A stretch of DNA of 64,000 nucleotides from Bacillus sp. OV322 (GCF_900112495.1 NZ_FOMA01000010.1:37841-101840), one strand, 5' to 3'. Positions 40,457-50,380 are shown, counted from the first letter of the stretch. Notes: generated by a model from the letters alone, not told the origin. Numbers and translations are program-made.

Positions 40457-41548
40457 ATGAGTAAAGGGTTAAAGGGAATCATTGCTGCTGAAACTTCCAT
40501 AAGCATGATTGACGGGGAAAAGGGTCTGCTGATTTATCGTGGATTTGATGCTAAAGAATTGGCTCTGACAAGGTCATTTGAGGAGTCAGCCTATCTGATA
40601 TGGCATGGAGAATTGCCTGATGAAGTCCAGCTTAATGCGCTAAAGGTAAAGCTTAAGAAAAAAAGAATGCTGCAGCCTGAAACAATAGCAATACTTAAGG
40701 CTTTACCTGCAGATATGGAATTAATGGCGGCCATCCGCACAGTTATTTCATCCATGGGAACCCGGAACTTTAATGAAATGCCAGTTATAGAGCAGGCGGT
40801 TGAACTAACAGCTGTCATTCCTTCCATCATTGCCTGGCGATATAGGGAAAGCAAAGGGTTATTGCAGATTGAACCTGATGAATCGCTCAATCATGTGGAG
40901 AACTTTCTCTATATGCTAACAGGGGAAAAGAGGCTGGGGGCCAAAAGGGAGGCTCTGGAGGCCTATATGATTTTGACGATGGAGCACGGAATGAATGCAT
41001 CGTCATTTGCGGCAAGGGTAATAGCATCAACAGAATCCGATTTAGCATCAGCAGTTACAGGCGCGGCGGGTGCCATGAAAGGACCTTTGCATGGGGGCGC
41101 GCCGAGCGGGGTCATTGAATTATTAAATGAAATAGAGTCAGGAGGGGGGATAGAAAGAATACTCCGTCTCAAGCTAAATAACGGGGAAAAACTGATGGGT
41201 TTCGGACATAGAGTTTATAAAACAGCTGATCCAAGGGCGATTGCTTTACGTGAAATTGCCCAAAGAGTTAGCGGAAATAATTCTTGGCTTGAATTGGCTG
41301 TAGAAACAGAAGACTGTGCGGTTAAATTACTCAAGGAATATAAGCCTGGAAGAAACCTTTATGCCAATGTAGAATTTTATGCGGCTGCCGTTATGAAAGC
41401 AATAGGTATGGAAGATGAATTGTTTACTCCTGCATTTACAGCGGCAAGAATAACAGGGTGGACTGCTCATGTGATGGAGCAATGGTCAGATAATGCTATT
41501 TACAGGCCGGATGCGAGATATATAGGAGTAATTAAGGAAAAAGGATAA
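40457..41548 (+). CDS. citA: CitA: citrate synthase I
   Basis: Condenses acetyl-CoA with oxaloacetate at the entry of the TCA cycle. The protein has 363 residues. Catalytic regions are clear: MEHGMNASSF (first His, about residue 176), GPLHGGAPSGV (second, about 212) and MGFGHRVYKTADPRA (His/Arg, about 250), with the catalytic Asp region VEFYAAAV further on. It is closer to the minor citrate synthase CitA than to CitZ (opening KGLKGIIAAETSIS, ending with YIG). AGGAGG lies 8 bases before the ATG. No citZ-icd-mdh cluster is nearby. Confidence 0.93.
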   Translation: MSKGLKGIIAAETSISMIDGEKGLLIYRGFDAKELALTRSFEESAYLIWHGELPDEVQLNALKVKLKKKRMLQPETIAILKALPADMELMAAIRTVISSMGTRNFNEMPVIEQAVELTAVIPSIIAWRYRESKGLLQIEPDESLNHVENFLYMLTGEKRLGAKREALEAYMILTMEHGMNASSFAARVIASTESDLASAVTGAAGAMKGPLHGGAPSGVIELLNEIESGGGIERILRLKLNNGEKLMGFGHRVYKTADPRAIALREIAQRVSGNNSWLELAVETEDCAVKLLKEYKPGRNLYANVEFYAAAVMKAIGMEDELFTPAFTAARITGWTAHVMEQWSDNAIYRPDARYIGVIKEKG

Positions 41549-41595
41549 ATGATTATCGTGATATTGAACATGAATGAATAGTGTTTCGTGCATTG

Positions 41596-41614
41596 CATAC
41601 GCCAGGGGGGTATG
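41596..41614. promoter_or_regulatory. CsoR operator
   Basis: CATACGCCAGGGGGGTATG is a GC-centred pseudo-dyad of the TACCC-GGGTA type bound by CsoR, placed 30 bases before the csoR start. It implies copper-relieved autoregulation. Confidence 0.7.
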
Positions 41615-41643
41615 ATAGTATTTTTGTAGAGGGAGGCTGTGCA

Positions 41644-42000
41644 ATGTGTGAAAAAAACCCTAATGAACAAAGTGTGATGCCGGTAGACCGGGCAGCGGAT
41701 TGCTGCGAAGGGGAATCTTCCCGAAAGAGCCATCATTCTGACGCTGTTAAAAAGAACCTGATAACCCGCTTGAACAGAGTGGAGGGTCAAATAAGGGGCA
41801 TTAAAGGACTAATAGAAAAAGATACCTATTGTGATGATGTGATCACCCAAATCGCTGCCACTCAATCTGCTCTGAACGGTGTAGGAAAGCTTTTGCTCGA
41901 AGGCCATATGAAGAGCTGTGTGGTTGAAAGGATTCAGGAAGGTGACATGGAGGTCCTTGATGAAGTGCTTGTGACCATCCAGCGATTAATGAAGAAATAA
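41644..42000 (+). CDS. csoR: CsoR: copper-sensing repressor
   Basis: All-helical DUF156 regulator of 118 residues. The three Cu(I) ligands fit the family: Cys in DTYCDDV, His and Cys in EGHMKSCVVE, preceded by the signature NRVEGQIRGIKGLIE. The first 30 residues form an extra hydrophilic, Cys-containing N-terminus (CEKNP, DCCEGES) longer than in most CsoR proteins. I chose the ATG with GGGAGG seven bases upstream; the earlier in-frame start lies inside the operator. copZ and copA, the usual CsoR targets, are not in this window. Confidence 0.88.
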   Translation: MCEKNPNEQSVMPVDRAADCCEGESSRKSHHSDAVKKNLITRLNRVEGQIRGIKGLIEKDTYCDDVITQIAATQSALNGVGKLLLEGHMKSCVVERIQEGDMEVLDEVLVTIQRLMKK

Positions 42001-42415
42001 GAAACCAATAGTCAGTGCGAACAAGCAATGGCTGCGTTCGGAGGGGATTAAAGAGCCGGATTTCCGTTAAGATGCCATTGCTGATTACACTAATCTTTTG
42101 AAAGCTTTCTGTCAGAGAAGGCTTTTTATTTTTGCTCTGCTAAAAAGCACATATAGAGTCTGCTGTGAAGACGGGCAGGAAACCGTGTGGAGAAAGCGAA
42201 CTGGCAAGATGCCTTGTACAAATCCGGCTGTTCTTCTTTCCCTGTTGATGGCTCCCTGAGCTACATTATCACAGCGGAATGCAGATTTAGGATTCACCAG
42301 GAAAATTCCTATTCAAATTATACAAAGGGGAAGTGTTTTTGGTAAAATAATCAATAATGAACTTTTTGGGCATTCTATTGGAAACAGGAGACAAATGCCA
42401 GTTCGGAGGGATAGT
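42001..42415. other. Intergenic region between csoR and an unknown gene
   Basis: Holds one terminator-like hairpin near 42101-42127 (AAAGC...GCTTT, then T-rich) for csoR and otherwise nothing I recognise. No open frame with a credible start site was found. Confidence 0.5.
42101..42129 (+). terminator. Terminator after csoR
   Basis: AAAGC(TTTCT) pairs with (AGAGAAG)GCTTT, followed by TTATTTTTG. Confidence 0.5.
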
Positions 42416-43183
42416 ATGAAAAATGAAAGAAAAGACATTCTTTATATGCATGTGCAGGCTTCCGAACGATTTGTGATTTCCTATGGAATGAGCTTTCAGG
42501 AATTTGTTTATTCCCTGCAGCATCCTCTAGCCAATCTTCTGCTGCTGAAGCATCAGTATGAAGATGGGGAATTTAATAGAAATACGCTTTTGGATTATGT
42601 TCCAAGTGACAGTGTGATGAAGCTTCTTAAAGAGGATGTCAGCGAATATGGAGATTTTTGCTGGATAGACTTTGAAGAAGAAGCAGCTCTTGATGATATA
42701 GAAGATAAGGAACTTGCGGAGCTTCTGTTTTTGGGACACACCAAAAGCCATTTAAGGCCGCCCTTTTTCAGAAAGCTGAATAACCATTATGCATACCTTT
42801 CCCATGATGATGGATGGTTTAATAAAACATACTACAGATCCCTGGATACGTATTTTAAAATGCTTGGAAACTTACTTTCCATTAAGCTAGAATCGCTTCG
42901 GGTCGAGCGGACATGGCTCGGCATCCGGAAAAAAAGCGAATATCCCCAAGTGCCGCTAGAGGTTTTCGAAAGCCTGGAGCCTCTTATGGGAGAGGGAATC
43001 GCCATTTCCCTGATTGGGGTGCAGCAGTCAAGGAACCGTATTGAAATCCCTATTTGGACTGTGGGCGATTACTTGAATATGGATGATATGATTGAAGCCT
43101 ATACTGAGGCAAAAAATGACAGCCCCCATGCACTTGTTGTGTATAACCGCAAAACTAAAGAATGGTCCGTAGTCCTGAAATAA
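42416..43183 (+). CDS. Soluble protein of unknown function
   Basis: Protein of 255 residues with no signal peptide and no membrane segment. Composition is acidic and aromatic-rich, with notable runs such as YGDFCWIDFEEEAALDD (about residue 83) and YLSHDDGWFNKTYYRSLDTY (about 130). I believe related soluble proteins occur in other Bacillaceae without an established function, sometimes under a transporter name that this sequence does not support. The ATG has CGGAGGGAT nine bases upstream; an ATG seven codons earlier lacks a site. It is transcribed alone and followed by a terminator. No function is proposed. Confidence 0.75.
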   Translation: MKNERKDILYMHVQASERFVISYGMSFQEFVYSLQHPLANLLLLKHQYEDGEFNRNTLLDYVPSDSVMKLLKEDVSEYGDFCWIDFEEEAALDDIEDKELAELLFLGHTKSHLRPPFFRKLNNHYAYLSHDDGWFNKTYYRSLDTYFKMLGNLLSIKLESLRVERTWLGIRKKSEYPQVPLEVFESLEPLMGEGIAISLIGVQQSRNRIEIPIWTVGDYLNMDDMIEAYTEAKNDSPHALVVYNRKTKEWSVVLK

Positions 43184-43651
43184 CAATGACTTTTTATCAG
43201 GTGAAAGAAGGGTCTGAAATACCTGCTGGCAGAATTGGCGGCATAAAAAAATATGCAAACAGGGGCTGACTGCCCGCAAAGCCCGGTCCTAATGTGACCG
43301 GGCTTTTTTGAATTTATCCTCCGGAATGATGGTGAATGCCCCGGCTAATGGCGGCATGCATGTTTACGGAATTAATTTTAAAGGTAAACAGGTGTAGGCC
43401 GTGCCCCTTATTTCATAAAATAGTGGCAGGTCTTTATGCTGTGAAAAAATGGTGGAATTAGAAAAAAGGAATAATAGAAATTTTATTTCTTTGCTTCAGA
43501 AAATGATACAATAGAAAAGTCAAATTTCCTCGCATGCATAACAGCTGCCCCTAATTTGCTATACAGCAAGCGTTAGGCCTCGCGCAAATGCTTACGAAGG
43601 AATATATTGCCTGAAAATTAATTTTTGTCTTGAATAATGGAGGTTACTGGA
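43184..43651. other. Intergenic region before ddl
   Basis: Contains a terminator at 43279-43309, then AT-rich sequence with a TACAAT at 43507 as a possible -10, and a hairpin CCTAA...TTAGG with inner TTGCT/AGCAA (about 43552-43579) that would lie in the ddl leader. No gene is seen. Confidence 0.5.
43279..43309 (+). terminator. Terminator after the unknown soluble protein
   Basis: Ten-pair stem AAGCCCGGTC/GACCGGGCTT followed by T-run. Confidence 0.88.
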
Positions 43652-44725
43652 ATGAAAACAAAACTGGGTCTGCTTTATGGCGGAAAGTCTGCTGAACATA
43701 ATGTTTCCCTGCAAACTGCGTATGCTGTCCTTAAAGCACTGGATTTAGAAAAGTTTGATATACATCCTATCTATATTACTGAAGAGGGACAATGGGTAAA
43801 CGGCCCGCAGCTGACTGCTCCTGTAGAATCTGTGAAAGAATTGGCTTATGCTTCTGAACAAACTTTTTCGCCAATGGCGTTAAGTGCGTCGGCTGAGGCT
43901 GGAGAAAACCGGGAAGGCTATGATGTTATATTTCCGCTCCTTCATGGACCGAACGGAGAGGATGGAACTGTCCAGGGAATGCTTGAACTGTTAAACATTC
44001 CTTATGTCGGGAATGGAGTTCTTGCCTCATCTGCTGGAATGGATAAAGTCATCATGAAAAATATCTTTGCTCAGGCTGGTCTTCCTCAAGTGAAGTACTC
44101 TTGGTTTGTGCGCACTCAATGGGAAAAGGACAAAGAAGGTGCATATCAGAAGGTTGAAGAAGAGCTTGGATATCCTTGCTTTGTAAAACCTGCCAATCTT
44201 GGATCCAGTGTCGGCATCAGCAAATGCACATCCAAGGAAGAGCTGGAAGCTGCCTTTATTGAAGCCTTCCAATTTGACCGCAAAATCATCGTGGAAGAAG
44301 GAGTTACAGCCAGGGAAGTGGAAATTGGTGTATTGGGCAATGATGAGCCCAAATGCTCTGTTGCCGGAGAAATCATTCCCAAAAAAGCCTTCTATGATTA
44401 TAAAGCCAAGTATGAAGACGGTGAAACAGCCATGGTTATTCCAGCGGACATTTCAGAAGAGGAATACAGCAGCCTCAAGGAAATGGCCATTGATGCGTTC
44501 AAATCACTTGATTGTTCGGGCCTTGTCCGTGCCGATTTCTTTTTGACTAAAGAAGGAGAATTTTATATTAATGAAGTGAATACAATGCCTGGTTTTACAC
44601 CATTCAGCATGTTTCCGCTTTTATGGAAGCATACAGGCGTTGACTATCCTCAATTGATAGAAAACCTGGTTGAACTGGCCCAGCAGCGCCATGATGAAAA
44701 ACAAAAAATAAAATATACTTTCTGA
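43652..44725 (+). CDS. ddl: Ddl: D-alanine--D-alanine ligase
   Basis: ATP-grasp ligase of 357 residues that makes D-Ala-D-Ala for peptidoglycan. The opening [19 protein letters not shown], the [15 protein letters not shown] motif (about residue 95), [15 protein letters not shown] (about 175) and the metal/ATP site [15 protein letters not shown] (about 307) are all present. The ATG at 43652 follows GGAGG by eight bases; an ATG five codons earlier overlaps that site. It precedes murF by 165 bases and the two form the ddl-murF pair known from Bacillus. Together with alr downstream it covers the D-alanine branch. Confidence 0.95.
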   Translation: MKTKLGLLYGGKSAEHNVSLQTAYAVLKALDLEKFDIHPIYITEEGQWVNGPQLTAPVESVKELAYASEQTFSPMALSASAEAGENREGYDVIFPLLHGPNGEDGTVQGMLELLNIPYVGNGVLASSAGMDKVIMKNIFAQAGLPQVKYSWFVRTQWEKDKEGAYQKVEEELGYPCFVKPANLGSSVGISKCTSKEELEAAFIEAFQFDRKIIVEEGVTAREVEIGVLGNDEPKCSVAGEIIPKKAFYDYKAKYEDGETAMVIPADISEEEYSSLKEMAIDAFKSLDCSGLVRADFFLTKEGEFYINEVNTMPGFTPFSMFPLLWKHTGVDYPQLIENLVELAQQRHDEKQKIKYTF

Positions 44726-44800
44726 CTTTGGATAAAGAGATACTTCCGTCAGCGGGAATCTTTCTGCCTGATAATGCGGGATATGAAGAGTAAGCAAAAA

Positions 44801-44845
44801 AAGCAGAAGCTGCGGTTATCCAACTGCTGGCTTCTGCTTGCTTTG
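44801..44845 (+). terminator. Hairpin between ddl and murF
   Basis: Ten-pair stem AAGCAGAAGC/GCTTCTGCTT followed by GCTTTGTTTTC. The loop is 19 bases, and the T-tract is imperfect, so partial read-through into murF is likely. Confidence 0.5.
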
Positions 44846-44890
44846 TTTTCTGATAGGATCACAGGGTTAATATTTTAAGGAGGCGCAAGA

Positions 44891-46267
44891 ATGATTAGAC
44901 GAAGCTTGAAACGTGTTCATGAAATGGCGGGAGGCCTGAATGTACTGGAAAATTTCCAGGATGCGGAGGTTTGCGGCGTTTCAATTGATTCGAGGAATAT
45001 TGAAAAAAACAATTTGTTTATTCCTCTGAACGGCGAGAATGTTAATGGCCACCAGTATGTTGAAGGAGCTATAAAAAATGGGGCAGCAGCTTCATTGTGG
45101 GAAAAGGGTGTACCGAATCCGCCTGTTGGGCTTCCCCTGATCATCGTGGAAGATGCATTGGCTGCTCTGCAGCAGCTGGCAAAAGAGTACCGCAGCGAGC
45201 TTTCGCTTAAGGTGGTAGGTGTGACAGGCTCAAACGGCAAGACCACAACAAAGGATATGACTGCAAGCCTGCTTCAGACCCAGTACAAAGTTCATAAAAC
45301 AAGCGGCAATTTTAATAACCATATTGGTCTGCCGTTAACGATTTTATCCATGAGTGAAGATACAGAAGCGGCTGTGCTTGAGATGGGCATGAGCGCAAGG
45401 GGAGAAATCAAACTGCTCTCTGAAATAGGGCGCCCGGATGTTGCGGTTATTACCAATATCGGCGAGTCTCACTTATTGGATCTGGGATCGAGAGAAGAAA
45501 TCGCGAATGCCAAGCTTGAAATCCTTTCAGGCCTTTCAGAAGACGGGGTATTAATTTACCATGGAGACGAACCTTTATTGAGAGATCGGATTAAAGCTGA
45601 ATTCCCGAAAGTTCGAGTTCTTTCGTTCGGCCGTTCTGAGAATAATGACATGTTCCCTATATCGATTACTCAGGAAAAGGACAGCACATCGTTCACTTTA
45701 AATAGTAATCCAGATACAGTGATGACCATCCCTGTACTTGGAAACCACAATGTTCTGAATGCCATGGCATCAATGCTTGCAGCAAAAGAGGCGGGAGTTC
45801 CTGAAGCATCCATGCAATCAGGAATGGACGAAATCCGTTTAACAAACATGAGGATGGAAATGGTCGAAGGAGCAAGGGGAGAAAAAATCATCAATGACGC
45901 TTATAATGCCAGTCCTACTTCGATGAAAGCGGCCATAGAGCTAATGGAAGGGATGTCAGGATTCAGGAAGAAAATCCTTGTGCTTGGTGACATGCTGGAA
46001 TTAGGAGAGCAGGAAGGCGATTATCACCGGAAAATTGGTGAACAGATTTCAGCCGAAAAAATTGATCAAGTATTTACATTCGGTCCATTAGCCGAAAAAA
46101 TCAGCGAAGGGGCTTTGACTGTTTTTTCAAAAGAAGATGTTTTTGCCTTTCAGGATAAAAACGAACTGATAGAGGAGCTTAAAAAGCATACGGGCACTAA
46201 CGACCTTATTCTGGTTAAGGCTTCAAGGGGAATGAAGCTGGAACAAGTGGTATCAGCCCTTCGATAA
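44891..46267 (+). CDS. murF: MurF: UDP-MurNAc-tripeptide--D-Ala-D-Ala ligase
   Basis: Cytoplasmic Mur ligase of 458 residues that adds D-Ala-D-Ala, the product of the neighbouring ddl. Motifs: GVSIDSRNIEKNNLFIPL in the N-terminal UDP-binding domain, VTGSNGKTTTKDM (about residue 113), NFNNHIGLPLTIL, and NDAYNASPTSMKAAIE (about 335). AAGGAGGCGC precedes the ATG. A terminator follows 50 bases after the stop. Confidence 0.95.
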   Translation: MIRRSLKRVHEMAGGLNVLENFQDAEVCGVSIDSRNIEKNNLFIPLNGENVNGHQYVEGAIKNGAAASLWEKGVPNPPVGLPLIIVEDALAALQQLAKEYRSELSLKVVGVTGSNGKTTTKDMTASLLQTQYKVHKTSGNFNNHIGLPLTILSMSEDTEAAVLEMGMSARGEIKLLSEIGRPDVAVITNIGESHLLDLGSREEIANAKLEILSGLSEDGVLIYHGDEPLLRDRIKAEFPKVRVLSFGRSENNDMFPISITQEKDSTSFTLNSNPDTVMTIPVLGNHNVLNAMASMLAAKEAGVPEASMQSGMDEIRLTNMRMEMVEGARGEKIINDAYNASPTSMKAAIELMEGMSGFRKKILVLGDMLELGEQEGDYHRKIGEQISAEKIDQVFTFGPLAEKISEGALTVFSKEDVFAFQDKNELIEELKKHTGTNDLILVKASRGMKLEQVVSALR

Positions 46268-47503
46268 AAGAACCATCAAGATAAGCAGCAAAACAACATG
46301 AAAGTAAAGATGAAGCTGCCCCTGGCGATGTGAAACCGCCAGGGGTTTTTCCGCTGTAATAAAACAGGTAAACTGATTTTTAAAATGATGTTATTTTGGG
46401 CGGTTTTCCGGGCAATACTTAAGTAGGAACATTTTTATGGCGGCGGGGTTCGGAATAAGCAGCGAAAATCTTCCGGATAGGCATGTTATACACACCAGAG
46501 GCTTCATGTCTAGTATAAATCTGCTGAATTTTCCTGTTTTCCGGGAATTCAGAGTAAATAATCGCTGAGGTATGGAATAGAGTATAGTAGAAAGAAACCT
46601 GTAATGTAAATTTAATGCAATGTGAAGATATCCTTTATTGCATTAAGGCGCTTAAGGTGGTAACATACAGTATGTGATTGCGTGTCATTTAATCGATGAT
46701 AACTGTATGTGTATAATTATCTTTGCAAAAGACACAAATCAATGAAAGAGAGTTTACTGTTCCTTTTGAGAGAATTTCCGTTAAGTTTCTTCATTGTTTG
46801 TGAAGAATTCTGTACTTTTAGATAAAATAGGCCGCGCGTCTTGAAACCATATAAAAGCTGCCAGTGTGGCGGCTTTAGTTGCTAATAGGAAAGTCCGGCG
46901 TGACTGAGAAGTACTTCTTGGCCAGGCTGCCTCACAAGCCGATTGCTATACCCGCAGGGAGTTATTCTTTATAGGATGATGAACTGCCTGTATCCGCAGC
47001 GACATATTCTTGTGATTCTTTTCCACTTCCGCACCCCTCAACGCATAAGGGCCTGTTTTTTGTAAGAGCCTGGTTTCTTCCGGGTTTCCATGCAGCTTCG
47101 CAAGCTATGACTTCTGCTGAAAGAAGAAAGGTGCAGCAGCCCTCACCTAATAACCGGCTATCTGCCGCGTATTGCTACTTTGACATTTCCGTTTTTTTGA
47201 ATTTAATTTTGGTTACATGTACTATTAAAAGGGCGATATTTATAATTGGAGCCAGCGTTTTTTTGATTTTTCCTGCGCTTGTTATGTTCTATATGCTTTT
47301 CTTTTTAATAAATCATCATTGAGTTCATTATTTTTTTTATTGTAGTCATTCTTTTAGGTGGTAATGAGAAAACTTTTCTTAAGGGTAAATTAATGATGCA
47401 CTTATAATGCAAATTGCATTGGTGCCGTTATTCAACTGTCGTGGGCAAGAAAGTGAAAATTTGCTTATGATAAATTACATGATAAAAAAGGAGTACGACA
47501 ATT
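46268..47503. other. 1.2-kb region without a convincing gene, upstream of cshA
   Basis: After the murF terminator come mixed-composition sequences. I see the word AGGTGGTAA twice (46655 and 47355), a TAAAAT at 46823, a nine-pair hairpin AAAGCTGCC/GGCGGCTTT (46853-46875), CATACAGTATG (46664), and AT-rich sequence with TGCAAATTGCA near the cshA start. A 71-codon frame at 47107 lacks a ribosome binding site. A long cshA leader and/or an untranslated RNA are possible. Confidence 0.4.
46319..46350 (+). terminator. Terminator after murF
   Basis: Nine-pair stem CCCCTGGCG/CGCCAGGGG followed by TTTTT. Confidence 0.88.
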
Positions 47504-48994
47504 TTGACTTTGTTTAGTGAATTAGGTTTAGACAGAACATCCATGAAATCGATTGAAAAAATGGGATTTGAAGAAGCGAGCCCGATCCAGGCACAGACTA
47601 TTCCTTTGGCTCTTGAAGGAAAAGATCTAATTGGCCAGGCGCAGACTGGTACGGGAAAAACAGCTGCATTCGGTATTCCTCTAATTGAAAAAATAGATAT
47701 TAAAGATGATCATGTACAGGGAATCGTAATAGCGCCAACACGTGAACTGGCAATCCAGGTATCTGAAGAGCTTTATAAGCTTGGATACGGCAAGCGTGCG
47801 CGTGTTATGGCTGTTTACGGAGGACAGGACATCGACCGTCAAATCCGTGCCCTGAAGAAACACCCGCATATCATTGTTGGGACACCGGGACGCCTGCTTG
47901 ACCACATCAAACGCAAAAACATCCGCCTTGGCGATGTTCATACAGTGGTACTTGATGAAGCGGACGAAATGCTGAACATGGGATTCATCGAAGATATCGA
48001 ATCAATCCTTTCGAATGTTCCTGAAGAAAGACAAACACTTCTTTTCTCTGCTACAATGCCTGAACCAATCCGTAAAATTGCGGAAAGATTCATGAATGAG
48101 CCGACGATTGTCCGTGTTAAAGCAAAAGAAATGACGGTTTCTAAAATTGAACAATTCTACGTGGAATTAAGAGAAAGCGAAAAGTTTGACACTCTTGCAC
48201 GTTTGCTGGATATCCAGACACCTGATCTTGCAATCGTATTCGGACGCACTAAGCGCCGTGTGGATGAGCTTGCTTCTGCTTTGACCATCCGCGGATACAT
48301 GGCTGAAGGAATCCATGGTGACTTGAGCCAGGCAAAACGCCTTTCCGTTTTGAAAAAGTTCAAAGAAGGAAACATTGATGTGCTTGTGGCAACTGATGTA
48401 GCAGCTCGCGGCCTTGATATTTCAGGCGTTACACATGTGTATAACTTCGATATCCCTCAAGATCCTGAAAGCTATGTCCACCGTATTGGACGTACAGGAA
48501 GAGCTGGAAAACACGGAGTTGCCATCACTTTTGTAACACCAAGAGAAAGAGGACAGCTTCATGCTGTTGAACATACAACAAAGAAACGCATGGAGAAATT
48601 GAAAACTCCTACGTTAACAGAAGCACTAGAAGGACAGCAAAAAGCAGTTACTGAAAAAATCGTCAATGCAGTTGAAAACGAAGATTTATCCCTGTACTTG
48701 TCTCACGCTGAAGAATTGCTTCAGAAGCATAGTGCAGTAGATTTGGTTGCTGCTGTGCTTAAGTCCATGACAAAAGAACCGGACAGCACTCCAGTTAAAC
48801 TTACTGAAGAAGCGCCAATGCCGATGAAACGCGACCGCAACCGTTTCGGCAACAGCAACAACAGACAGCGCAACGGAAGAGGAACATCCGGCAAAAAAGA
48901 ATACAGCAACAAGAGAACAAACAACCGCAAGCCAAGCGGCAGCTCTAATGGAAACCGCAGCACAGGGCAAAAAAGGGAACAGTTCAATAAATAA
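47504..48994 (+). CDS. cshA: CshA (YdbR): DEAD-box ATP-dependent RNA helicase
   Basis: RNA helicase of 496 residues for RNA unwinding, ribosome assembly and mRNA turnover. All motifs are seen in order: Q motif ([13 protein letters not shown]), AQTGTGKT (about residue 45), [19 protein letters not shown] (about 152), SAT, ARGLDI and HRIGRTGR (about 325). The C-terminal 70 residues are basic and rich in Arg, Asn, Gly and Ser, the RNA-binding tail. The start is a TTG with AAAAAGGAG eleven bases upstream. The synonymous-codon pattern looks like that of a highly expressed gene. PH-domain genes ydbS and ydbT that follow it in B. subtilis are missing. Confidence 0.95.
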   Translation: MTLFSELGLDRTSMKSIEKMGFEEASPIQAQTIPLALEGKDLIGQAQTGTGKTAAFGIPLIEKIDIKDDHVQGIVIAPTRELAIQVSEELYKLGYGKRARVMAVYGGQDIDRQIRALKKHPHIIVGTPGRLLDHIKRKNIRLGDVHTVVLDEADEMLNMGFIEDIESILSNVPEERQTLLFSATMPEPIRKIAERFMNEPTIVRVKAKEMTVSKIEQFYVELRESEKFDTLARLLDIQTPDLAIVFGRTKRRVDELASALTIRGYMAEGIHGDLSQAKRLSVLKKFKEGNIDVLVATDVAARGLDISGVTHVYNFDIPQDPESYVHRIGRTGRAGKHGVAITFVTPRERGQLHAVEHTTKKRMEKLKTPTLTEALEGQQKAVTEKIVNAVENEDLSLYLSHAEELLQKHSAVDLVAAVLKSMTKEPDSTPVKLTEEAPMPMKRDRNRFGNSNNRQRNGRGTSGKKEYSNKRTNNRKPSGSSNGNRSTGQKREQFNK

Positions 48995-49066
48995 GCTCCG
49001 TTAGCTTATGTATTTCAGGCAGCCAGCCTGACTGGTTGAGCTGAAGGAAGCATCACTTATGAACAA

Positions 49067-49166
49067 ACTAAGGATCACTCATAAAGGACGACTCAGCAGG
49101 GATGTATATGGATTGATAATCTGTATGCATCTTATGAGCCTGTCTTACTGGGGATCCTTTTTTTAT
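49067..49166 (+). terminator. Large branched terminator-like structure after cshA
   Basis: AAGGATC pairs with GATCCTT, CTCATAA with TTATGAG and GATG with CATC in nested order across about 100 bases, ending in TTTTTTT. This is unusually long for a simple terminator. It also coincides with a 49-codon frame starting at 49059. Confidence 0.5.
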
Positions 49167-49233
49167 TGCGGTAATGCGTGTTTTAAAGCTATTGGCAGGA
49201 TTGAATGAACCGGTTTTTTATCAGCCAAGGCGC

Positions 49234-49830
49234 TTACACTTTTTTTAAAAAAAGGGCTGCCAAAAGAAAACCGCCCGCAAGCCCGCCTAAATGACCGATG
49301 CCATTTACTTCAGGCTGAATGAATGAAGCAATGACAGATACGATTATGAACGTGTAAAATATGGATGGCTGCCGCATGGGGATTATATCTCTTTTTACAA
49401 GTGCTGAATAAAGGTAAAATCCTAAAATGCCAAAAACGGCGCCGCTTGCACCAGTGTGTGTGTAGGTGAGCGGCATGCATAAAAAAGTGGCTATGTTGGA
49501 CATTATTCCTGATAACAGGAATAATAGCGCGAACTTTAAGCTGCCGAGAGTGCGCTCTGCCCTTGGCCCGAGGAGGGCGAGGGAAAAGCCGTTGAAAAGC
49601 AAATGCCCTAAAGAGGTGTGAAGGAATATCGGTGTCAGCAGTCTCCACAGCTGCCCATTCCTAATGAAAAGATTGACGCCAGCCAGCTTTTGAAAAATAA
49701 GCAATCCAGGCATTGTTGGTATCAGAATAACAATATAACATATTCCTATCAGAGTGAGTATGCCGGTGACAGCAGGGGAGATTCCGTAAGGCTGCAGATT
49801 AAGAGCTGTTTTTTTATACAATTCAATCAT
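49234..49830 (-). CDS. Rhomboid-family intramembrane serine protease (YdcA-like)
   Basis: Polytopic membrane protease of 198 residues with about six helices. The rhomboid features are HTSLGHLLFNGFSLALLG (His/Asn of helix 2, about residue 71), the catalytic GASGAVFGILG (Ser about 131) and NGIGHLGGLAGG (catalytic His about 180). Substrates are unknown. Orientation is opposite to its neighbours and it is divergent from acpS, as is common for ydcA in Bacillus. The ATG has AAAGGAAT upstream. Confidence 0.9.
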   Translation of the reverse strand: MIELYKKTALNLQPYGISPAVTGILTLIGICYIVILIPTMPGLLIFQKLAGVNLFIRNGQLWRLLTPIFLHTSLGHLLFNGFSLALLGPRAERTLGSLKFALLFLLSGIMSNIATFLCMPLTYTHTGASGAVFGILGFYLYSALVKRDIIPMRQPSIFYTFIIVSVIASFIQPEVNGIGHLGGLAGGFLLAALFLKKV

Positions 49831-49902
49831 TCCTTTAAAATAAATGTTTGTTTGAAATTTATATGCCAGGCATGTCCTGAATAGAAGGGAGCGTGAACCA
49901 GA

Positions 49903-50259
49903 ATGATAAAAGGAATTGGAATGGATATCATTGAAATATCAAGGATCGCAAAGCTTGTTGAAGCGCATCCGAAGTTTCCAGAGCGGATCTTGGCGGGCGG
50001 CGAATTAAAAAGGTTTTCTGAATTAAAGAATAAAAGGAAAATGGAGTTTCTTGCCGGCCGGTTTTCTGCAAAAGAAGCATTTTCAAAGGCTTATGGTACT
50101 GGCATCGGAAAAGAACTCTCATTTTTGGATATGGAAATTTCATACGATTCAAAGGGAAAGCCCATCTTCATAGCTCCTATTTCCAAGGGCGTGCATCTTT
50201 CAATTACACATAGCTCAGAATATGCAGCGGCCCAGGTTGTTATTGAAGAATCAGAATAG
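49903..50259 (+). CDS. acpS: AcpS: holo-[acyl-carrier-protein] synthase
   Basis: Transfers phosphopantetheine from CoA to apo-ACP, enabling fatty-acid synthesis. It has 118 residues, the usual AcpS size. Signature residues are IGMDIIEISRI at the N-terminus (magnesium-binding Asp) and RFSAKEAFSKAYGTGIG near residue 57 (Glu and Lys of the KEAFxKA motif). The ATG follows AGGGAGCG. It is divergent from the rhomboid gene and followed by the ydcC-like lipoprotein gene. Confidence 0.95.
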   Translation: MIKGIGMDIIEISRIAKLVEAHPKFPERILAGGELKRFSELKNKRKMEFLAGRFSAKEAFSKAYGTGIGKELSFLDMEISYDSKGKPIFIAPISKGVHLSITHSSEYAAAQVVIEESE

Positions 50260-50380
50260 GGAATCCCGGTGAAAAAGCATGGGGTAATAAATGGCCAGGC
50301 CCCCTCATATACTTTTATTGCTATAGGGAGACAAGGCCCGGTATAAGGTACATTGCAGGAAAAGCGCTCTCGAAAAATGT

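Noticed and set aside
46853..46930. RNase P or 6S-like RNA suggested by AGGAAAGTCCGG
   Set aside because: Only a short word matches; the rest of the RNase P core is absent.
47107..47322. 71-codon open frame in the gap before cshA, with a hydrophobic C-terminal half
   Set aside because: No ribosome binding site, no recognisable family, and composition consistent with translated AT-rich non-coding DNA.
49059..49208. 49-codon frame after cshA as a gene
   Set aside because: The frame lies within a long terminator-like structure, with only a modest ribosome binding site and no recognised family; kept only as an observation.
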